Notes under the pieces: model-generated
Seen by the model: the letters and a program-made list of their open reading frames with translations, nothing else
Databases searched by the model: none
What the model was told of the DNA's origin: nothing
Made by a program: the position numbers and the translations under genes
NCBI GenBank assembly: GCA_905221605.1
Contig: CAJNDS010000533.1
Location: forward strand, 54,059-118,058
DNA: 64,000 bases
Direction of reading: 5' to 3'
Origin: Symbiodinium natans
Taxonomy: Eukaryota; Sar; Dinophyceae; Suessiales; Symbiodiniaceae
Shown: positions 46,964 to 59,459 of the stretch, piece after piece
Numbering within the stretch: position 1 is the stretch's first letter
Layout: every line of letters begins with the position of its first letter

Positions 46964-48835
46964 CTAGTGGAAGCTCCTGACGGCCGATATATCTCGCACT
47001 ACTGATGGAGACGGCTTCGGGCCTTCCCTTCTGCTGCAGCAAAGTTTGCTAGTGATCAAAGCGACTGAGCATTCAGAAATTTCCGGAAACGATGCTGCGG
47101 AAGCCATTCCAGAGGCAGCTTCGCTAACCAAAGGCTTAGACCAAGGATGCTGCCTTGAACGCCCACATCTCAAAGAAGCAGAGAAAGCCCTTGCATCACT
47201 GCAGGCTTGGAGCACGGCTGCTGCGGCCGCCAGCTGCGGGAACTTCAACACGCCGCATGCAGCAGCAAGTGCACCATGAGCAGGTGTGAGCGGCTCGGCT
47301 GGTGTGTTGGGTCCAGGGGTTAGTTTGCTACGGGGTCAAAACCATGTCACCAGCTGCAATGCAGTCGACTCGAAAGAAATGGACTCGTCCGAAATTGGAT
47401 TGGCACAAATCTGAGAAGCAGATTCAATTGCATTCGCATCGACATCAATCACCACAAGCAAACTCTCTGAACTGCCGTAGCCCACTGTAGTCTGACAGCA
47501 CGTGATGGTCATGACGACATACGTGGGTACTGGCAGACCGTTCCCAGCCTCATTGGTCGGGAATTCCTGCAAGAGGTCACAATTCTCCCGGCCAAACCCG
47601 ACAGCACAATTCATGCTTCAAACCTTTGGTATAATCACACTGCCATCTGCATGCTTCTGTCATGTGCGCAGCCCTCCGTCCCGCAAACCCGCCCCGAGCC
47701 TGTCTCTGATCGAAACCACGACCAGTGTGGTCAAAAAGCACCAACTTCTTCCGCGTGGCCACACACACCTCTCCAAATGTGAGTTGTGTGAGGCTGGCAA
47801 GACTTGCAATTGACTTGCTACACCTTATGATAATATATCATACCTTGACAGCACCTCGCCAGGCCTCTGCAGGGCTTGTGGAGCTTGTCGAGCTTGCAGC
47901 TTCCTCGCCGACGCCAGTGTGCAGACACATGTGCTTCACCTTGGCCAAGTTATGCTCCACACTGCTTCACCTCATGTTCGCACCTCAACACCAGCTCTCA
48001 GAGGTGACATTCCACTTTTTTGCTGCCACGGTGCATCTCTGCACAGCTCCACCTTAGTCACTGAGACTTCCAACTATTCGCTGCGCCCGTTACTGCACAC
48101 TGTTCTGCACTCCGTCAAGGGCTTTCTAAGTTCAGGTCCGGGGCAGCTGACCGCACGTCTCTTGGCAGCACGTAGAGCACCCCATCCGATATGGCAAACA
48201 CAAACCGGGACGTGGCACAAACCTACACAGGAAAAGCATCTCATGGAGGGCCTCCGGATGGACTTTTGGGGATGAGTTCCAAGAAATTGCCTGCCAGGCC
48301 TGCTCGACAGGCCGCTTGGAAGCAAGCGAGACGGCTCCCTGCAACGAGGATGCAGCTGGCGCTGGATCCTGCCCATCTCCGAAAGGTTTGTCGTGGGATA
48401 GCAACCGCAGTCGGTCCTCACGGCTCACAGCTTGTGGGAACGAAAACCTGGCTGCGACTTGCTGCGCACATGCACATAAGCATCACATGCCATAGAGAGC
48501 TGCTGCGAAGCATGCTAAGGCAACGGCTGAAGAATGTTGCCGATTGCGGTGCCAAGGTAAACTGAGTCTCCTGGACTCTTGGCAATGGCATGATCACAGG
48601 TTCCACTCAGGTTTCGCCCCGAATGGATGCCTCCAGAGCAGATACTTTCAATCTTCTCTTGCACGTTCAGAATTGTCGCCTGGAGCGACGAAGCACCGCA
48701 GAGGAAGCTCAAAAACCTTCGATCTGTGCACATGTTACATCTCAGCTTAGCACTGTCCGGAATGGGTCCATTCCACGCTTCATCTTGCTCAAGCATGTGT
48801 CGCCCTCTTCTTGTACAACGGGACAAAGACTTCAT
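46964..48835 (-). CDS. CNH-domain protein, Vps39/Vam6/TGFBRAP1-like N-terminus
   Basis: Minus-strand exons give the citron-homology (CNH) beta-propeller of Vps39-type tethers in order. ATILNVQEKIESICSGG (48620-48690) matches the first strand; GDSVYLGTAIGNIL (48535-48580) matches 'LLVGTxxG'; FAISDGVLYVLPRDVRSAAP (48135-48215) matches the 'SDG-L-VL' strand; LAKVKHMCLHTGVGEEAASS (47860-47955) matches the segment before the variable loop; VCVATRKKLVLFDHTG (47725-47775) matches 'CVAVKKKLQLY'; MNCAVGFGRENCDLLQEF (47535-47620) matches 'IcvGfkreY'. Downstream (46964-47490) there are open frames I cannot align. I found no clathrin-type repeats or zinc motif here. It may be the N-terminus of a second tether gene, or half of a Vps39 gene whose C-terminus is the one at 6-10 kb. 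Confidence 0.6.
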
Positions 48836-49347
48836 GTGACGACTGCACGACGTGCCACTGTGGCTCCTACGTCAAGTCTGGATTGTTGGAGGGCTGTCAG
48901 CGGCTTCAAGCTCGAAAGAGAACAAAGAGCTTGCAATAACATCCAGGGACGGTGCAAGCTGCAATAAGGCAAGAAAGTCACTCCAAACGCGTGGAACACG
49001 ATGGCTTCGCCTGTTTCGTTCGATGTAATCCGAAATCACCAAACGTCACTACCCGAGCTTCTTCAGCCTTTGCATTAACACGCTTGCAACTTGTGGCAAG
49101 CATCATCAAGTTTTTGCTTTTCTCATCTGGTCCGGAAAAATGACAATGTCCAGCCTAAGCCCAGAGGACTCTTCAAGCCGGCACCTCGTTGCTCGTTGCT
49201 GTACGTTGCTGTAAGCACAGGACTGATATGGAGACTGCGGATGCTCCAAACGATGCCTGGCGCGTGACATACGCGGCGTTGCCACACTGCATGCTGACCT
49301 ACCCCTGCTAGACTTCGCTTCCGTACGGATATCGAAACCTGCCAGGG

Positions 49348-49745
49348 TCACTCTACCTCCATGAGCCTCAGTACAGCCACAACCTGAACACGTCGGGTAC
49401 GGATCTGGTATGTCTTCTCAAGCATTAACTCCGCTTCACACTCTGCTACGGATTTGCAATGGATTTGCTCCCGTGCTCCTCCAGGTGAAAACTGCTCGGC
49501 GATGGCTCGTACGCATCTCTGCGGCCTCCGTCTACTCAGATTCAAAGACAACAGATGCATCAATGCATCAATCGAAACTCGAAGTCGCATTCACACCATT
49601 CACATCACGTAAGCACGAAGCCAAATTGATCAAGGCGCATCTGAAGTTGCTCGAACGTGGCCTGCAACCGGCGCAACTTGTGGAACTGCGCTACAAGCAA
49701 TTGTTCGGAAGCCGGTCTATCCAGCCTGCAACAGGCGCAGGTCAG
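49348..49745 (-). CDS. Unidentified helical exons
   Basis: Minus 49610-49740 reads ASEQLLVAQFHKLRRLQATF then EQLQMRLDQFGF, and 49348-49510 reads HCKSVAECEAELMLEKTYQI then RTRRVQVVAVLRLMEVE with a stop. Both are convincingly coding and alpha-helical (coiled-coil-like). They lie 5' of the CNH gene in the same direction and end in a stop, so they are probably the 3' end of a separate gene. No family recognised. Confidence 0.45.
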
Positions 49746-49949
49746 AAAGCATCCAGGCACTCCTGCACAGGCATGAGCACTTGCGAACGAGCAGGCGGAG
49801 ACGCAGGTGGAGCCGCAGGCTGGCGAGTGTTTCAACGCCTTCTTGGCAGTCCATATGCAGCACACAGTCCAATGAGAATGACCCGCCGCTGGATCATGGC
49901 AACCTCGCACTGACCCCCTCCGACCATCGGATCTGTCGATCAACACTCC

Positions 49950-51740
49950 GCTTAGTGACTTAGTGCTCCCCACCTCTTGCCTTCGCCAAGACTTGCCTGC
50001 CTGACACAAGCGACAAAACCAGGCAGGAGCACAGAAAAAGGTTTACAAAGGCCTGGCTGAAGCGGCAAAAATACTCCAGTAGGTTCGGCAGGAGCAACCT
50101 GGAGGCGAAGGTAACAACATGACAAATTTCTTTGAGCCTGTGGTCAACCGTGGTCAACTCTGCCTGGCCCCGACGGCATCCCGCATGTACACCTGAGAAG
50201 TTCAAGGAAGGCAGGCTGACACTGAAACAAAGGCTATCATGCCCAGACACTGCTGCCAGCGCCAGACCCATGCCCAAGTCACCACCTCGAACCTAGTGGG
50301 CGCACCGAAGTTGCAACGATCACATGCTGCTCGCCTATTGCTCAGGCATCGACTGACCTTTGCAGCTCCTCAATGCACCGATCTCACTCGATCAGCTATT
50401 GCATGTCACAGCCGCTCGACACCAGACGGAACATGAGTTGTCTGCAGCTCGTCTGTTGAGACTGCCCCTTTATGAGCCCTGCCTTGGGCCCTCCATGACA
50501 AGTTTACCCCTTACCTTCTTGGCCCAAGAAGCGAAAACAAAGTACTTTTTATGACCCAGAGACTAGGCATCTTTCCCCAAGCACAACGCGCGCGCACACA
50601 CACACGCACACACATGCGCAGCTGGCAATCGGCGGTGAGGTCGTTGTGGTGTTCATCCCCTTGCTCTGGGGGTTGCTTGTGGGGTTTCATGCAGCTCCTA
50701 GATCTGACTCAAACCTGCCGCCGTCTGTAATGTGTGCGAGCACACAAATGGAGCATGAAAGGCACAACGGAGCACTGAGATGGGTAATGACGATGGAAAC
50801 ACTACCTCAGAACCCCCGCTTCAGTTTTAAAGCCCAGCCTCCTCACATTCAATCGGCGAGCATCATGCGCATCATTGCGTCCTAGCTTGTCCTAGGCCCT
50901 GACAAGGTTCTGAAATGAATCCACAAGCTTTTCAAATACCTCGGTTTTGTGCATGGTGCTTTTACTAGTGGGTGTAGGTTGTCCCCACTCTGAAACACTC
51001 TTTCCGGGCCTTTAATAAGAGATGAACGAATCGGAAACAAACTTCAGACGCACTTGGCTGGCTAGCTGGTGACCCACATCATGCCGGCTGCCGTGTGGCC
51101 CCCTGTCAAAGGGGTTTATGCCCTTAAAGAGTCTGTCCATACTGTACAGCTTTGCGTTCTGTCATGTCACTCACTTCATCCGAGCTGGCTGGGTAGGTGC
51201 ATCGCCTTCGAAATCGGGTGAGGTGGGGATAGTACGGGGGCGGGGGGGGGGGGGGGGGGGGTGGGTATCTGCTATAGACGAGGCTCTTACAGACAGTCCA
51301 CTACTGAAAGGCTGTGGGATTCGATTAGCACTTCCCTGCCAAGCGTCTCTAGGATTGCCCACGAGTAGGCGACAGCAAGGCAGTGCCTGAAAAGATCTCC
51401 TCAGCTCACACAATACACTCTCTCAGCTGCAAGGAGAAACGTGGCTTCAGGTAAACCGTGTGCTGCGTGACTGTTTGTGATCCTCCTCAGCCCGAAGCCA
51501 ATCAAGTAGCGCGGCAGCAGTGATAGCAGCGCTCAGCGACGGTCCATCTAAATGCACCACGCGTTGTGCTTCCTTGAGGGCAGCTTTCTATCCCACCTAT
51601 CAGCTTTCTATCCCACCAGGTTACCCCAACCAAGCGTCTTCACAATCATCTGGTATGCACTGGCGATGCTGGCAGCTTGTCGGAAGGTCTATCAATGCAG
51701 GTGATTGTGATGTAGACATGGGTAGGAAGGGACGCGCATG
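49950..51740. other. No assignable gene; simple repeats
   Basis: A (CA/CG)n tract lies at 50588-50622 and a G-rich run of about 21 G at 51241-51261. CAGCTTTCTATCCCACC is tandemly duplicated at 51580-51618. No exon chain is visible. Confidence 0.5.
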
Positions 51741-51746
51741 GATACA

Positions 51747-53380
51747 TTAGGTCTTCAAGGCGTGCATGGCATAGATGAACGGCAGCTCTTCAGGTTCGAA
51801 TTCTGAGTGCTGGTCCTCAAAGAGCGGGAAGGCTTTCTCACAAAGCCCCTGCACCAACATGAGCGAACTTGCATTGATTGGTAGGTAAGCACAGATGCAT
51901 ATCAGATAGCTCGACACGCATATCAGATAGCTCGGCACCTCATCCAGGAACCGAATCTTTGCGCAGGCAAAGAGGAAACTCGCAAGCTCGGAGAGAGGGA
52001 ACTGCTGCAGACCCCGAGCCACTCTTGCAGACAGCGCAGTGAAAAACTCGTCATCCTCAAGCCCTTTGTCTGCGTAGCACCGGGAGATGGTCGCAATCTG
52101 TGATGGGCTGAAACGGTCTGGTGTGTCCTGGATTTGCTTGGCCATCATAAACAGCCAGAACTCATCCATTGGCAGTGCTTGCGAAGTGAGGGCCTCCACA
52201 AAGCAAGTCATCTCGTCAGCTGTAAGCTCCGGAATTCGAGCACAAACGAAATGGGTGAACAGCTGCACAATGCGATTGCCGAGAGGAAGCTCATTCTCGT
52301 CACCACGCTTGCCCATGCGCTTCAGAGACGGTGCGTGCCGACACTGGTCAAATATCCAGGCGACCTGAGCAACAGTAAATGCTTCCTGTTCGTGAAGTAG
52401 CTGTACTGTGTCCCAGTGCTGTTGAAGGCCTCTTGGAATCCCATCTTGTCGGAGCAGATCCAAAAGCTCTTCTGGGGACCTCAGAGATCCTGGATAGGCA
52501 GGACCAGCCTCGCTGGCCGAGCCCTGACTTCCAGGCAGAACTTGTTCAGGAACTGGCGGAGGCGGCGGTGGGGACCTTGCCTGCGTTGTCCATCCTGCTG
52601 AGAGCCCTGAGGGCTGTGGTGGCGGTGCTGCGGCAGGCAGCGGAACCGGTGGAGGCGGAGGTGGGCGACTGGACACCAGGTGATGGATTTGTCGTGAAAC
52701 AACAGCATCCGACAGTACTCGTCGCACTCCAAACGCCCATCGTGCCATACATGTGACGCAATCTGAAATCCAAGTGCGAATGCATAGGATAAACTCCTCA
52801 CATTTGTTTTGGGGGTGGGGGTGCGTAGCGGGGCCAGATCCGGCTGGCTTGTATGGCCGTGATTGCCACGACGTGGTAGTCAGTGAGTTTTGTGAGCAAG
52901 ATGCCCGCAACTTCGAATTGCAGCATATTGGCTCAAGCGTGACTTGATAGTACAGGCGGCAAGTCAAAAAGGCAAAGCAGAGCATAATTTGCAGCAACAA
53001 TCTTAATATGCTACCAATTGATGCGAAAATCTTCAATTGGCTGTTGATATCTTGGAAACCACCACCACTACACCTTAGACTTCTCACATCTTTTGTATTC
53101 ATACTTACTAAAGGTTACGAAAGGTGGTTCTACAGGAATACCTCTTAAAAATGCTGCAGTAGATTCAGGAGTACATGATCCATACCATGACATGTTGTTT
53201 TGCTCTTTCTTTAGGAGCTAGAACTTCTATCTTCTCTGGAACAACTTTTACTCGGAGAGGCCTGGGGGATCGACTTTCGGAGAGGGTTTGGGAGGGGGCT
53301 TGTACCTGGTTCTTCAACTGCTGAACTGCCGTTCGCTTACAATGAAGCCCAGACCATACACGCGCAGCAGTCACAATGGC
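51747..53380 (-). CDS. Heptatricopeptide/RAP-type organellar RNA-binding-like protein (partial model)
   Basis: Proteins built from these helical repeats act in mitochondrial or plastid RNA metabolism in alveolates. A single open frame (51747-53102) contains FDQCRHAPSLKRMGKRGDEN, FWLFMMAKQIQDTPDRFSPS, IATISRCYADKGLEDDEFFT and LSARVARGLQQFPLSELASF, i.e. repeated ~35-40-residue helix pairs of the FAST/HPR kind with 'F-P-x-L-A' and 'FA-KI' signatures. Upstream in the frame are two Pro-rich linkers (52500-52670). The last repeats are interrupted by an intron from about 51932 to 51848; removing it joins CAKIRFLDE to GLCEKAFPLFEDQHSEFEPE, and the stop is at 51747. An upstream exon (53165-53380, KERAKQHVMVW at its end, Lys/Arg-rich) probably belongs to it. 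I see no RAP domain in the window and the N-terminus is not certain, so targeting is inferred only from the family. Confidence 0.65.
51893..51938. repeat. Tandem duplication at an exon-intron edge
   Basis: GCATATCAGATAGCTCG occurs twice, 4 bp apart, at the donor side of the last intron of the helical-repeat gene. In frame it would encode a repeated SYLIC. Confidence 0.75.
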
Positions 53381-53399
53381 CTGCGCATAAGTTAGATGT

Positions 53400-54530
53400 T
53401 AGATGCTCTAGGATACTTTAGTGTGCCTTAAACAGGCAAGTCCTTGCAAGCAGCCATTTTCAGATGGACGTCAACTCTGTCAGCCGCGCTCGTGGTGGCT
53501 GCGACGTCTTCCTGGCATGAGCTGAATAATCTACGAAAAGGCGCCTACTGCTGCCATTCTGAAGTTAACTATCCTGTTCTTTGTGAGCACAACGGTCCCT
53601 ACAATTGCAGCCAGTCGCACGGATGTTTAATCTTCCTTGGCAACAAATCTCCACAAAGGCCCCAGCAAGATTGGGCTTTGATCTGTCGTGATTAACCGGT
53701 TGCTCGTGACTGGGTGCTTCTCCAGCGGCGCGATGACCCCATCAGGCGAAAGCCCCCAAGCCCCCAGAATGCACGTGACAGCCTAAAACTACGGCAACAT
53801 CGGTTCCTTGCGGACTGTGAGGGGGCATCAGCTCCGGGGTCCGGATGTCCGGACGTTGACCATTGTTGACCCACATTCTCCCCACAGTAGATCTGCAGAA
53901 TACACACACTGACAGATAGAGTGCCGAATTGGGAACCTCCCCAAACGGTGTGCGGACTGGGGGAATAGCGGTTGTCATCATGAAAGCAAGGTTTCAGCCC
54001 GACGTGACAAATCTCGCTCTCGCCTACTGGTAGGATTTCAAGTCGCACTCCCATTCGGTCCCGTGCACTTTTCGATCAATCCCTGTCGACACTTTCCTGG
54101 TTTTTGGGGTTCGCTTCGTGCGTCCCTTTTACGGGGATCTGCATTCTTCCTCGTATGCCTCGTGAAGTACATTTGAGAAGGGGCCATGAAAGCCAGGGGG
54201 CGCAAGGCATGTAAGGCAGGGTTGAGGGTTCAGGGTCAAAATCAAAAACCCGACATCCTAAATCCCGAAATCCAGAATCCTGCCCCGTTGGTTCGGATCT
54301 TTGTATGGTCAAGGCGCAGAACAAGCAATGCAAGCAAGTCTCCTGATTTATGTTGCGGGAACAAGCAATTCAAGACTGGCTCCTGGTTCTGAAACGAAGT
54401 CATGCAAGCCAGGCAAACTCACAAGTTGCGTGACAACTCGCACAGCTGACCGTCCATGAAAGCGACCAGCCGGTTAGACTGAAAGGAGACGCTAAACCTT
54501 GCATCGCGTATGCAGCCTGGAGCACCTACA
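53400..54530. other. No assignable gene; weak telomere-like remnant
   Basis: Short frames only. GGGTTGAGGGTTCAGGGTCA and CCTAAATCCCGAAATCC at 54217-54275 look like a decayed telomere-like piece. Confidence 0.4.
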
Positions 54531-54536
54531 AATTAT

Positions 54537-54690
54537 TTAGAAGGAAGGGGGAGGGGAGGGCGGGGAGAGCGAGGGGGGGAGGGCGGGAGGAAGGGCAGGA
54601 GGGGGAGGGGTGAGTGGGAGGGAGGGGGGGCGGAGGGGGGGGAGGGGGGTCGGAGGGGGGAGGGAGCGGAGGGGGGGAGGATGTGGGTTA
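54537..54690. repeat. G-rich (GGGGAGGG)n purine minisatellite
   Basis: About 150 bp of GGAGGG, GGGGAGG and GGGCGGGG. Gly/Arg and Pro/Ser frames over it are compositional. Strong G-quadruplex potential. Confidence 0.9.
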
Positions 54691-54749
54691 TTGGATGTCG
54701 GACCAGACCGTGTGTAGGTGGCCCTTGCGAGCCAAGCTCTATCCACCAC

Positions 54750-57700
54750 GCGGCCCACAATCACAAGTTGCAGCATGATGGATGAGGAGGAGTTACAAGT
54801 AGGAGCAGGATGTGTGATGATGGCCGAGTAAACAGTGGTAAAACATGCTGGGGGCTCCGCTTCCACTCTTGGAACGACATAATGGAGTCGTCCTCCTCCT
54901 GGCAGGCGGCACGTGTGTCGACAAAGGAGCGAATGTCAAACACCTTTACGTCGGCAACACCTGTGCATGGAGCGCGGGCACGTCCCGTCCCACCACGGCA
55001 GGGATGCCCGCCACTAGCGATTCTCTCACCTGCCAGGGTCGAGGGTCGAAGGCAACTAAACAAAAACAGATGAACGATCTAGCTTGCGACAGACTGAAGG
55101 GTTGTACATGCGGCGACCTGAACTTCTTCAGAGTCGTTAGTCTTGGCCTCACAGCAGCACACACGGAAGAGGCATCCGGTCATGTCTGACTCCTGCACTT
55201 GGTGCACACTGCGTCTCGCATAGCAGCTTCATGCAACTTCTGCACCTGCAAGAAGCTGTCAGCTGTCCACAGTGCAAAGACGTTCAGTATGAGCGGCATC
55301 AGAACCTCCCAGTCAGTCTGCTATTTCAACGACAGAACCGAGCAAAACATCGGCAAGGAAGGGTGCAGACCATGACAACCACGAGCTTCGCCCGTGGGAA
55401 ATCATCAAGCCACCTTGGTTATGATCTGGGCGTCGGTTCGGCAGGGTATGTGTGCGGGTGGCTGACACAAAGGCTCCGTTCGTATTGAAAAACCGTGAAT
55501 GTTGGTGCCACACACGGCACACCAAATGAGGCAACACAGGGGAACTTCTTCAGATACTTCGACACTCTGAAAGATCGGCTGCACAATGCTGGCATGACAC
55601 GAGCATTGATCCAAACTCAGGGCATACTTCAGCACAAGAAAGAGCGAAATGCTACCCATCACGAGCAGGCACTGAGATTGCTTTGTTGTGCACCCTGTCA
55701 AGCCAGAAAGGGTACGGAGAGGATGCATGACGCGCACGGAGTAAATGCTGGATGATGTCGGAATACTTTTGGCATCCTGCAACCCAAACGGAACCCGAGG
55801 TCAGCGCCCAAGCAGAGCTGTGCTAGTCCAAGCCATGCTTGCCCGGAAGTTGATGACAAGCCTGTCTCTGTCTTGCACATGGAGAACTCCAAGACCCATG
55901 CCAAGCCCTGGCATTGGCTCGCTAACTTGAGCCGGACTGGCGCCGCCAGCATGAGCTTCTGTACAAAGACCAGCGCCTCACAAGCGTCAGTTGCAGCATG
56001 CGGAGCTGTGGCCTGAAAACTTCCTGTGACAATTTAAAACGCCTGCCAGTCCAGCAGCTGGCGGAGAAAAATTTTCGTGTCAGGCGGATCGCCGTAGTGA
56101 CCGCACCTGACAGCTTTCAGCCTAAACAACACTTGACTTGGGGTGAATTTTGTCAGGCCAAACATGTCGCTGATCTGCTTGTGCATTGTGCACTCGTCCT
56201 GTGTTTGCTCAGAAGTGTATGAAAGGCCTACCTGCTTGAGTACGCTTTCCGCTTCTGCGAGTATATTGTCGTGGGCCAGAGACATGTCGAGCATTGCCAC
56301 TGCTCATACAACATTGTTTCTTTGGATAGGTGTTGGACTGCCACATTCTGGCAAAGCATGTCGGCGGTGACGCATCTTTGGTGCGGTTTTGGCATCTAGC
56401 ATCACCATGAGACTCAACAAGCACACAAAAAACACCCCTCTGCCAAAGCAGCGCAGAGGAGTTTCCACCTCAAAACGAAAACCAGACATGAATTCACTTC
56501 GAAACCTTTAGGAAGCTTCAGAGCTTGTCTTCCGCACGCATAGGTTTGTTCAGTTGTTTTCTCATGTTCGAAGAACTTCCATGGTGGTGGGCGGGTTTGA
56601 ACTGCGCACCCTTGCGGCGACACACTCCTTGAAAAGGGGGAAGGCACATTCGACTCCAACCACGAGCGCAACTGCAGTTACTGCACGCACACACACACAC
56701 AGCCCCTGTGTCGCTGTAGACGCGGTTTCAAGTACGAAGCAGCCGGAGGTGGCACAGGCCCATGATGGCACCTGTGCCGACAAAGCTATGCACCGCGGAG
56801 GAAGCACCAATTGGGCGTACCAGAAAGTGATACGGAACGCAACTCTACCTAGCAGATTCTATAGCAGTCTCGCTGTACTTCGGCGCATCGCCGCTGTTGA
56901 TTCGAATGTGGAACCGCAGATGGTACGAGAGCGGCAAACACACTTGAAAAATCTCACTTCAGAAGCGCACACAGAACTTGGTAATACAAAACCTCAGGCA
57001 TGCATCGAATACCTCGACAGTGAGCATTGATTGGTTCATTTGCATGCCCAATGCTTTTCTGAGGAACCAGCCTTGCAAGCTCTGGCCGTGCTACCAGTTT
57101 GCTGCGGTAAACGCATTGCCTTAGGAGATGCTGGATTGTCGTCTCGGTTCGCGGGCATCCGGGCTGCATGCGGACGAGCATCAGCAGTCGCAGCAAGAGG
57201 AACATGATCGCAACGCCTTGGCACATGCGACGGAGCACGGATGGACGGCGAGGCCTTGGGGTCCAACAGGGTCACACAACGAGCTGCCGGCCCAAGGTGC
57301 AGTCCAAGGACATGTTAATCCAGTACCTTCGCCAACCGAATGCCGCAAGACTTGGCAAGGCTTGGCAAGGCTTGGCAAGGCTTGGCAAGTGTCAAGCAGC
57401 AGACTGATGGGGTCAAGGCCAATTGCAGGGATCAGCATCCACTGCCAGCCATTCCCCAAATCCCTGCCAAAAGCAACTCACAGCTTCACAGTTTTTACGG
57501 GCTTCGAACATGCTGCCGACCATGGATAACCCGATGTTGATGACGTGGTTCATCAAGGCCTGCCATGGCACATGCCATAAGGCCATACGCCGCTACACAC
57601 AAGCGATCTCAAGCGAACACAAGCGCGAGAAGGCGAATGGCCTGCGTACCTTGTTTTGCTGTGTCAAAGAACCAGACCTGCAATCTGAAGAAACACAACT

Positions 57701-58700
57701 TGTTTCCAGACTGCTCCTCAATCCAGCAAGCATGCATCCAGGAACACGGAAACAGCAGCCGCCAAAAGACTATGCATCACATGCGCCCCCTCCGGAGAAC
57801 ATGCCGTGCTCCGCCTTCCAGGGCCTTCTCACCTTGTCGGTGAACCTGCGCTCAAACTCTGGACAGCGCCATACAGCGCCCCCAAAGGGCAAAAAGCAGC
57901 ATGATGCACCATGATGCACCATGATGCACCATGATGCACCTCTTGCCCACCAGGGATACAAGGCCTCACATTCCACAAGCCAGACGAGCTCTTGAAACAT
58001 GGATGGCAAGGTCGGAGGCTCCAAATAGCTGAGGATGGTGCACACACAGCCGAGGAACACCTGCAACCACCATCCAAAAGAACCCCACCTCGGTCACGGC
58101 ATCTGCTGCGCTCGCCCTACCAAGTCACTTCCCACTAGGATCCACACTTCCCCAGCAGCTCACATTCCAAGCCTGAGGCCGCCTCCGAGAGGATTCTCAA
58201 GTGGATGCTCTCACTTGGATACGTAAACTGGCCCAAGAGGCTCAAGAGCCCTAAGATGCTCAGCATGCTCAAGTCTCGAGGGACTACGGGTCATGCGAGT
58301 CACCTGGCCATGGACCCCAAACAGCAGGTGCTGGGCACATCACTGTAAGGATTTCTGCGGATAGATAGCGCCAGGAGTATGCGGAAACCTTCAGGCCCAC
58401 CGCGCCCTTGCCAAACCATGAAATTACTAAATGTATATCTCACAGGAGCCTCGTTTCGTTAGATCCCTCATACCCTTATATATTTGCAAACCTGTCACGG
58501 CTAGTCTCAAGTCAAGTTGTCATTTGTGTTTCAGGTCGATAATGGCCTCCACATCTTCCTGTGCCACCATCATGACGCGTAATCGGACACGCTTACAGGG
58601 TCTCGTCAAGGGATTGCAAGGGCTTCGGGCAGCATGCGGCCAAAGCGTATCAGCAACTGCATGGGTCTCACGCTCTTGCGCCACCTAAGTCGCTGAAACA
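54750..58700 (-). CDS. Probable multi-exon membrane protein(s), unidentified
   Basis: Minus-strand exon-like pieces include PMQLLIRFGRMLPEALAIP (58605-58680), RVMMVAQEDVEAIIDLKHK (58535-58595), VFLGCVCTILSYLEPPTLPS then MFQELVWLVECEALYPW (57935-58065), ALMNHVINIGLSMVGSMFEA (57500-57575), GVAIMFLLLRLLMLVRMQPG (57160-57220) followed by ETTIQHLLRQCVYRSKLVAR, DECTMHKQISDMFGLTKFTP (56110-56190, after ACACAG), and SISLFLVLKYALSLDQCSCH (55600-55660). At least four are hydrophobic enough for membrane helices. Spacing and direction suit one long multi-pass gene or two. A channel of the polycystin/TRP kind is conceivable from the 'LVLKY..SL' and 'LLLRLLMLVR' segments, but this is a guess. Boundaries are approximate. 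Confidence 0.4.
57350..57392. repeat. 10-bp tandem repeat (CTTGGCAAGG)n
   Basis: CTTGGCAAGG is repeated four times in a row. The unit is itself near-palindromic (CTTGGCAAG). It probably lies in an intron of the membrane-protein region. Confidence 0.9.
57897..57942. repeat. 10-bp tandem repeat (ATGATGCACC)n
   Basis: ATGATGCACC is repeated about four times. The His/Met/Ala frames over it are artefacts. Confidence 0.9.
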
Positions 58701-59455
58701 TGCTGAGAAGCAGTACTTGGGTTACTTGGGCGTAAGAGAGCCTACTTTCCATACATGATTTGATCGTAAAGACATGTAGCTACCTTTGCCCCCCTCGCCT
58801 TTGCAAGTGTCAGCGGCATGCTGCATCATGCTGTGACATGCACTTCAATCTCTGTCAGCACACCACACTCCGGGAGCCTTTGCTCCCTGAAACTGCAAAA
58901 GGAATAAAAGGAATGAGGTGCCACACTGGAAACTGCCCAGAGGCCATTTGCCTCCGACGCACGGCCCTTTTTTGCTCTCGCAAACATGTCCCTGGCCTGA
59001 ACCGCTAAGCGCTCAGCCGGCTGTTTTTGAGCAACATCTCACCATGGCAGTAGTCTGAGCGAGGCTTCATCGTTGTTTGATTCAATAATGATGATACGGA
59101 ATCTTTCACGCCTCCACTTTGACAACCAGACAATTCAAAGCATGTCCACCGCCGCTCTTTGTGCATTTACTACTGTGCCTACGTTGAGTTGTTTCGAAGG
59201 GTGGCTGGTTCGAGACCTTCCACACTAACTAAGCCCATAGTTGCGCTGACACAACTGTGAGCAGACCGCCGCGGTCCACTTTTGGGACCAAACTTATTGA
59301 AGCTATGTGTATGCGCATGTCCCCCAATGTGTCTGTTGTTGTCTCAAGTTGCATACTCAGGGTCACCACACTTTCTCTAAGCTGAGCAAGTTGCAAGTGT
59401 TCTGAGATTTTCTGCAGGGCAAGCAGCTGCTGGTTTCCAGCATCTGATGTCCCAA
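58700..59455. other. No assignable gene
   Basis: I see nothing recognisable between the membrane-protein exons and the stop of the aminotransferase gene; only short frames occur. Confidence 0.5.
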
Positions 59456-59459
59456 GGCA

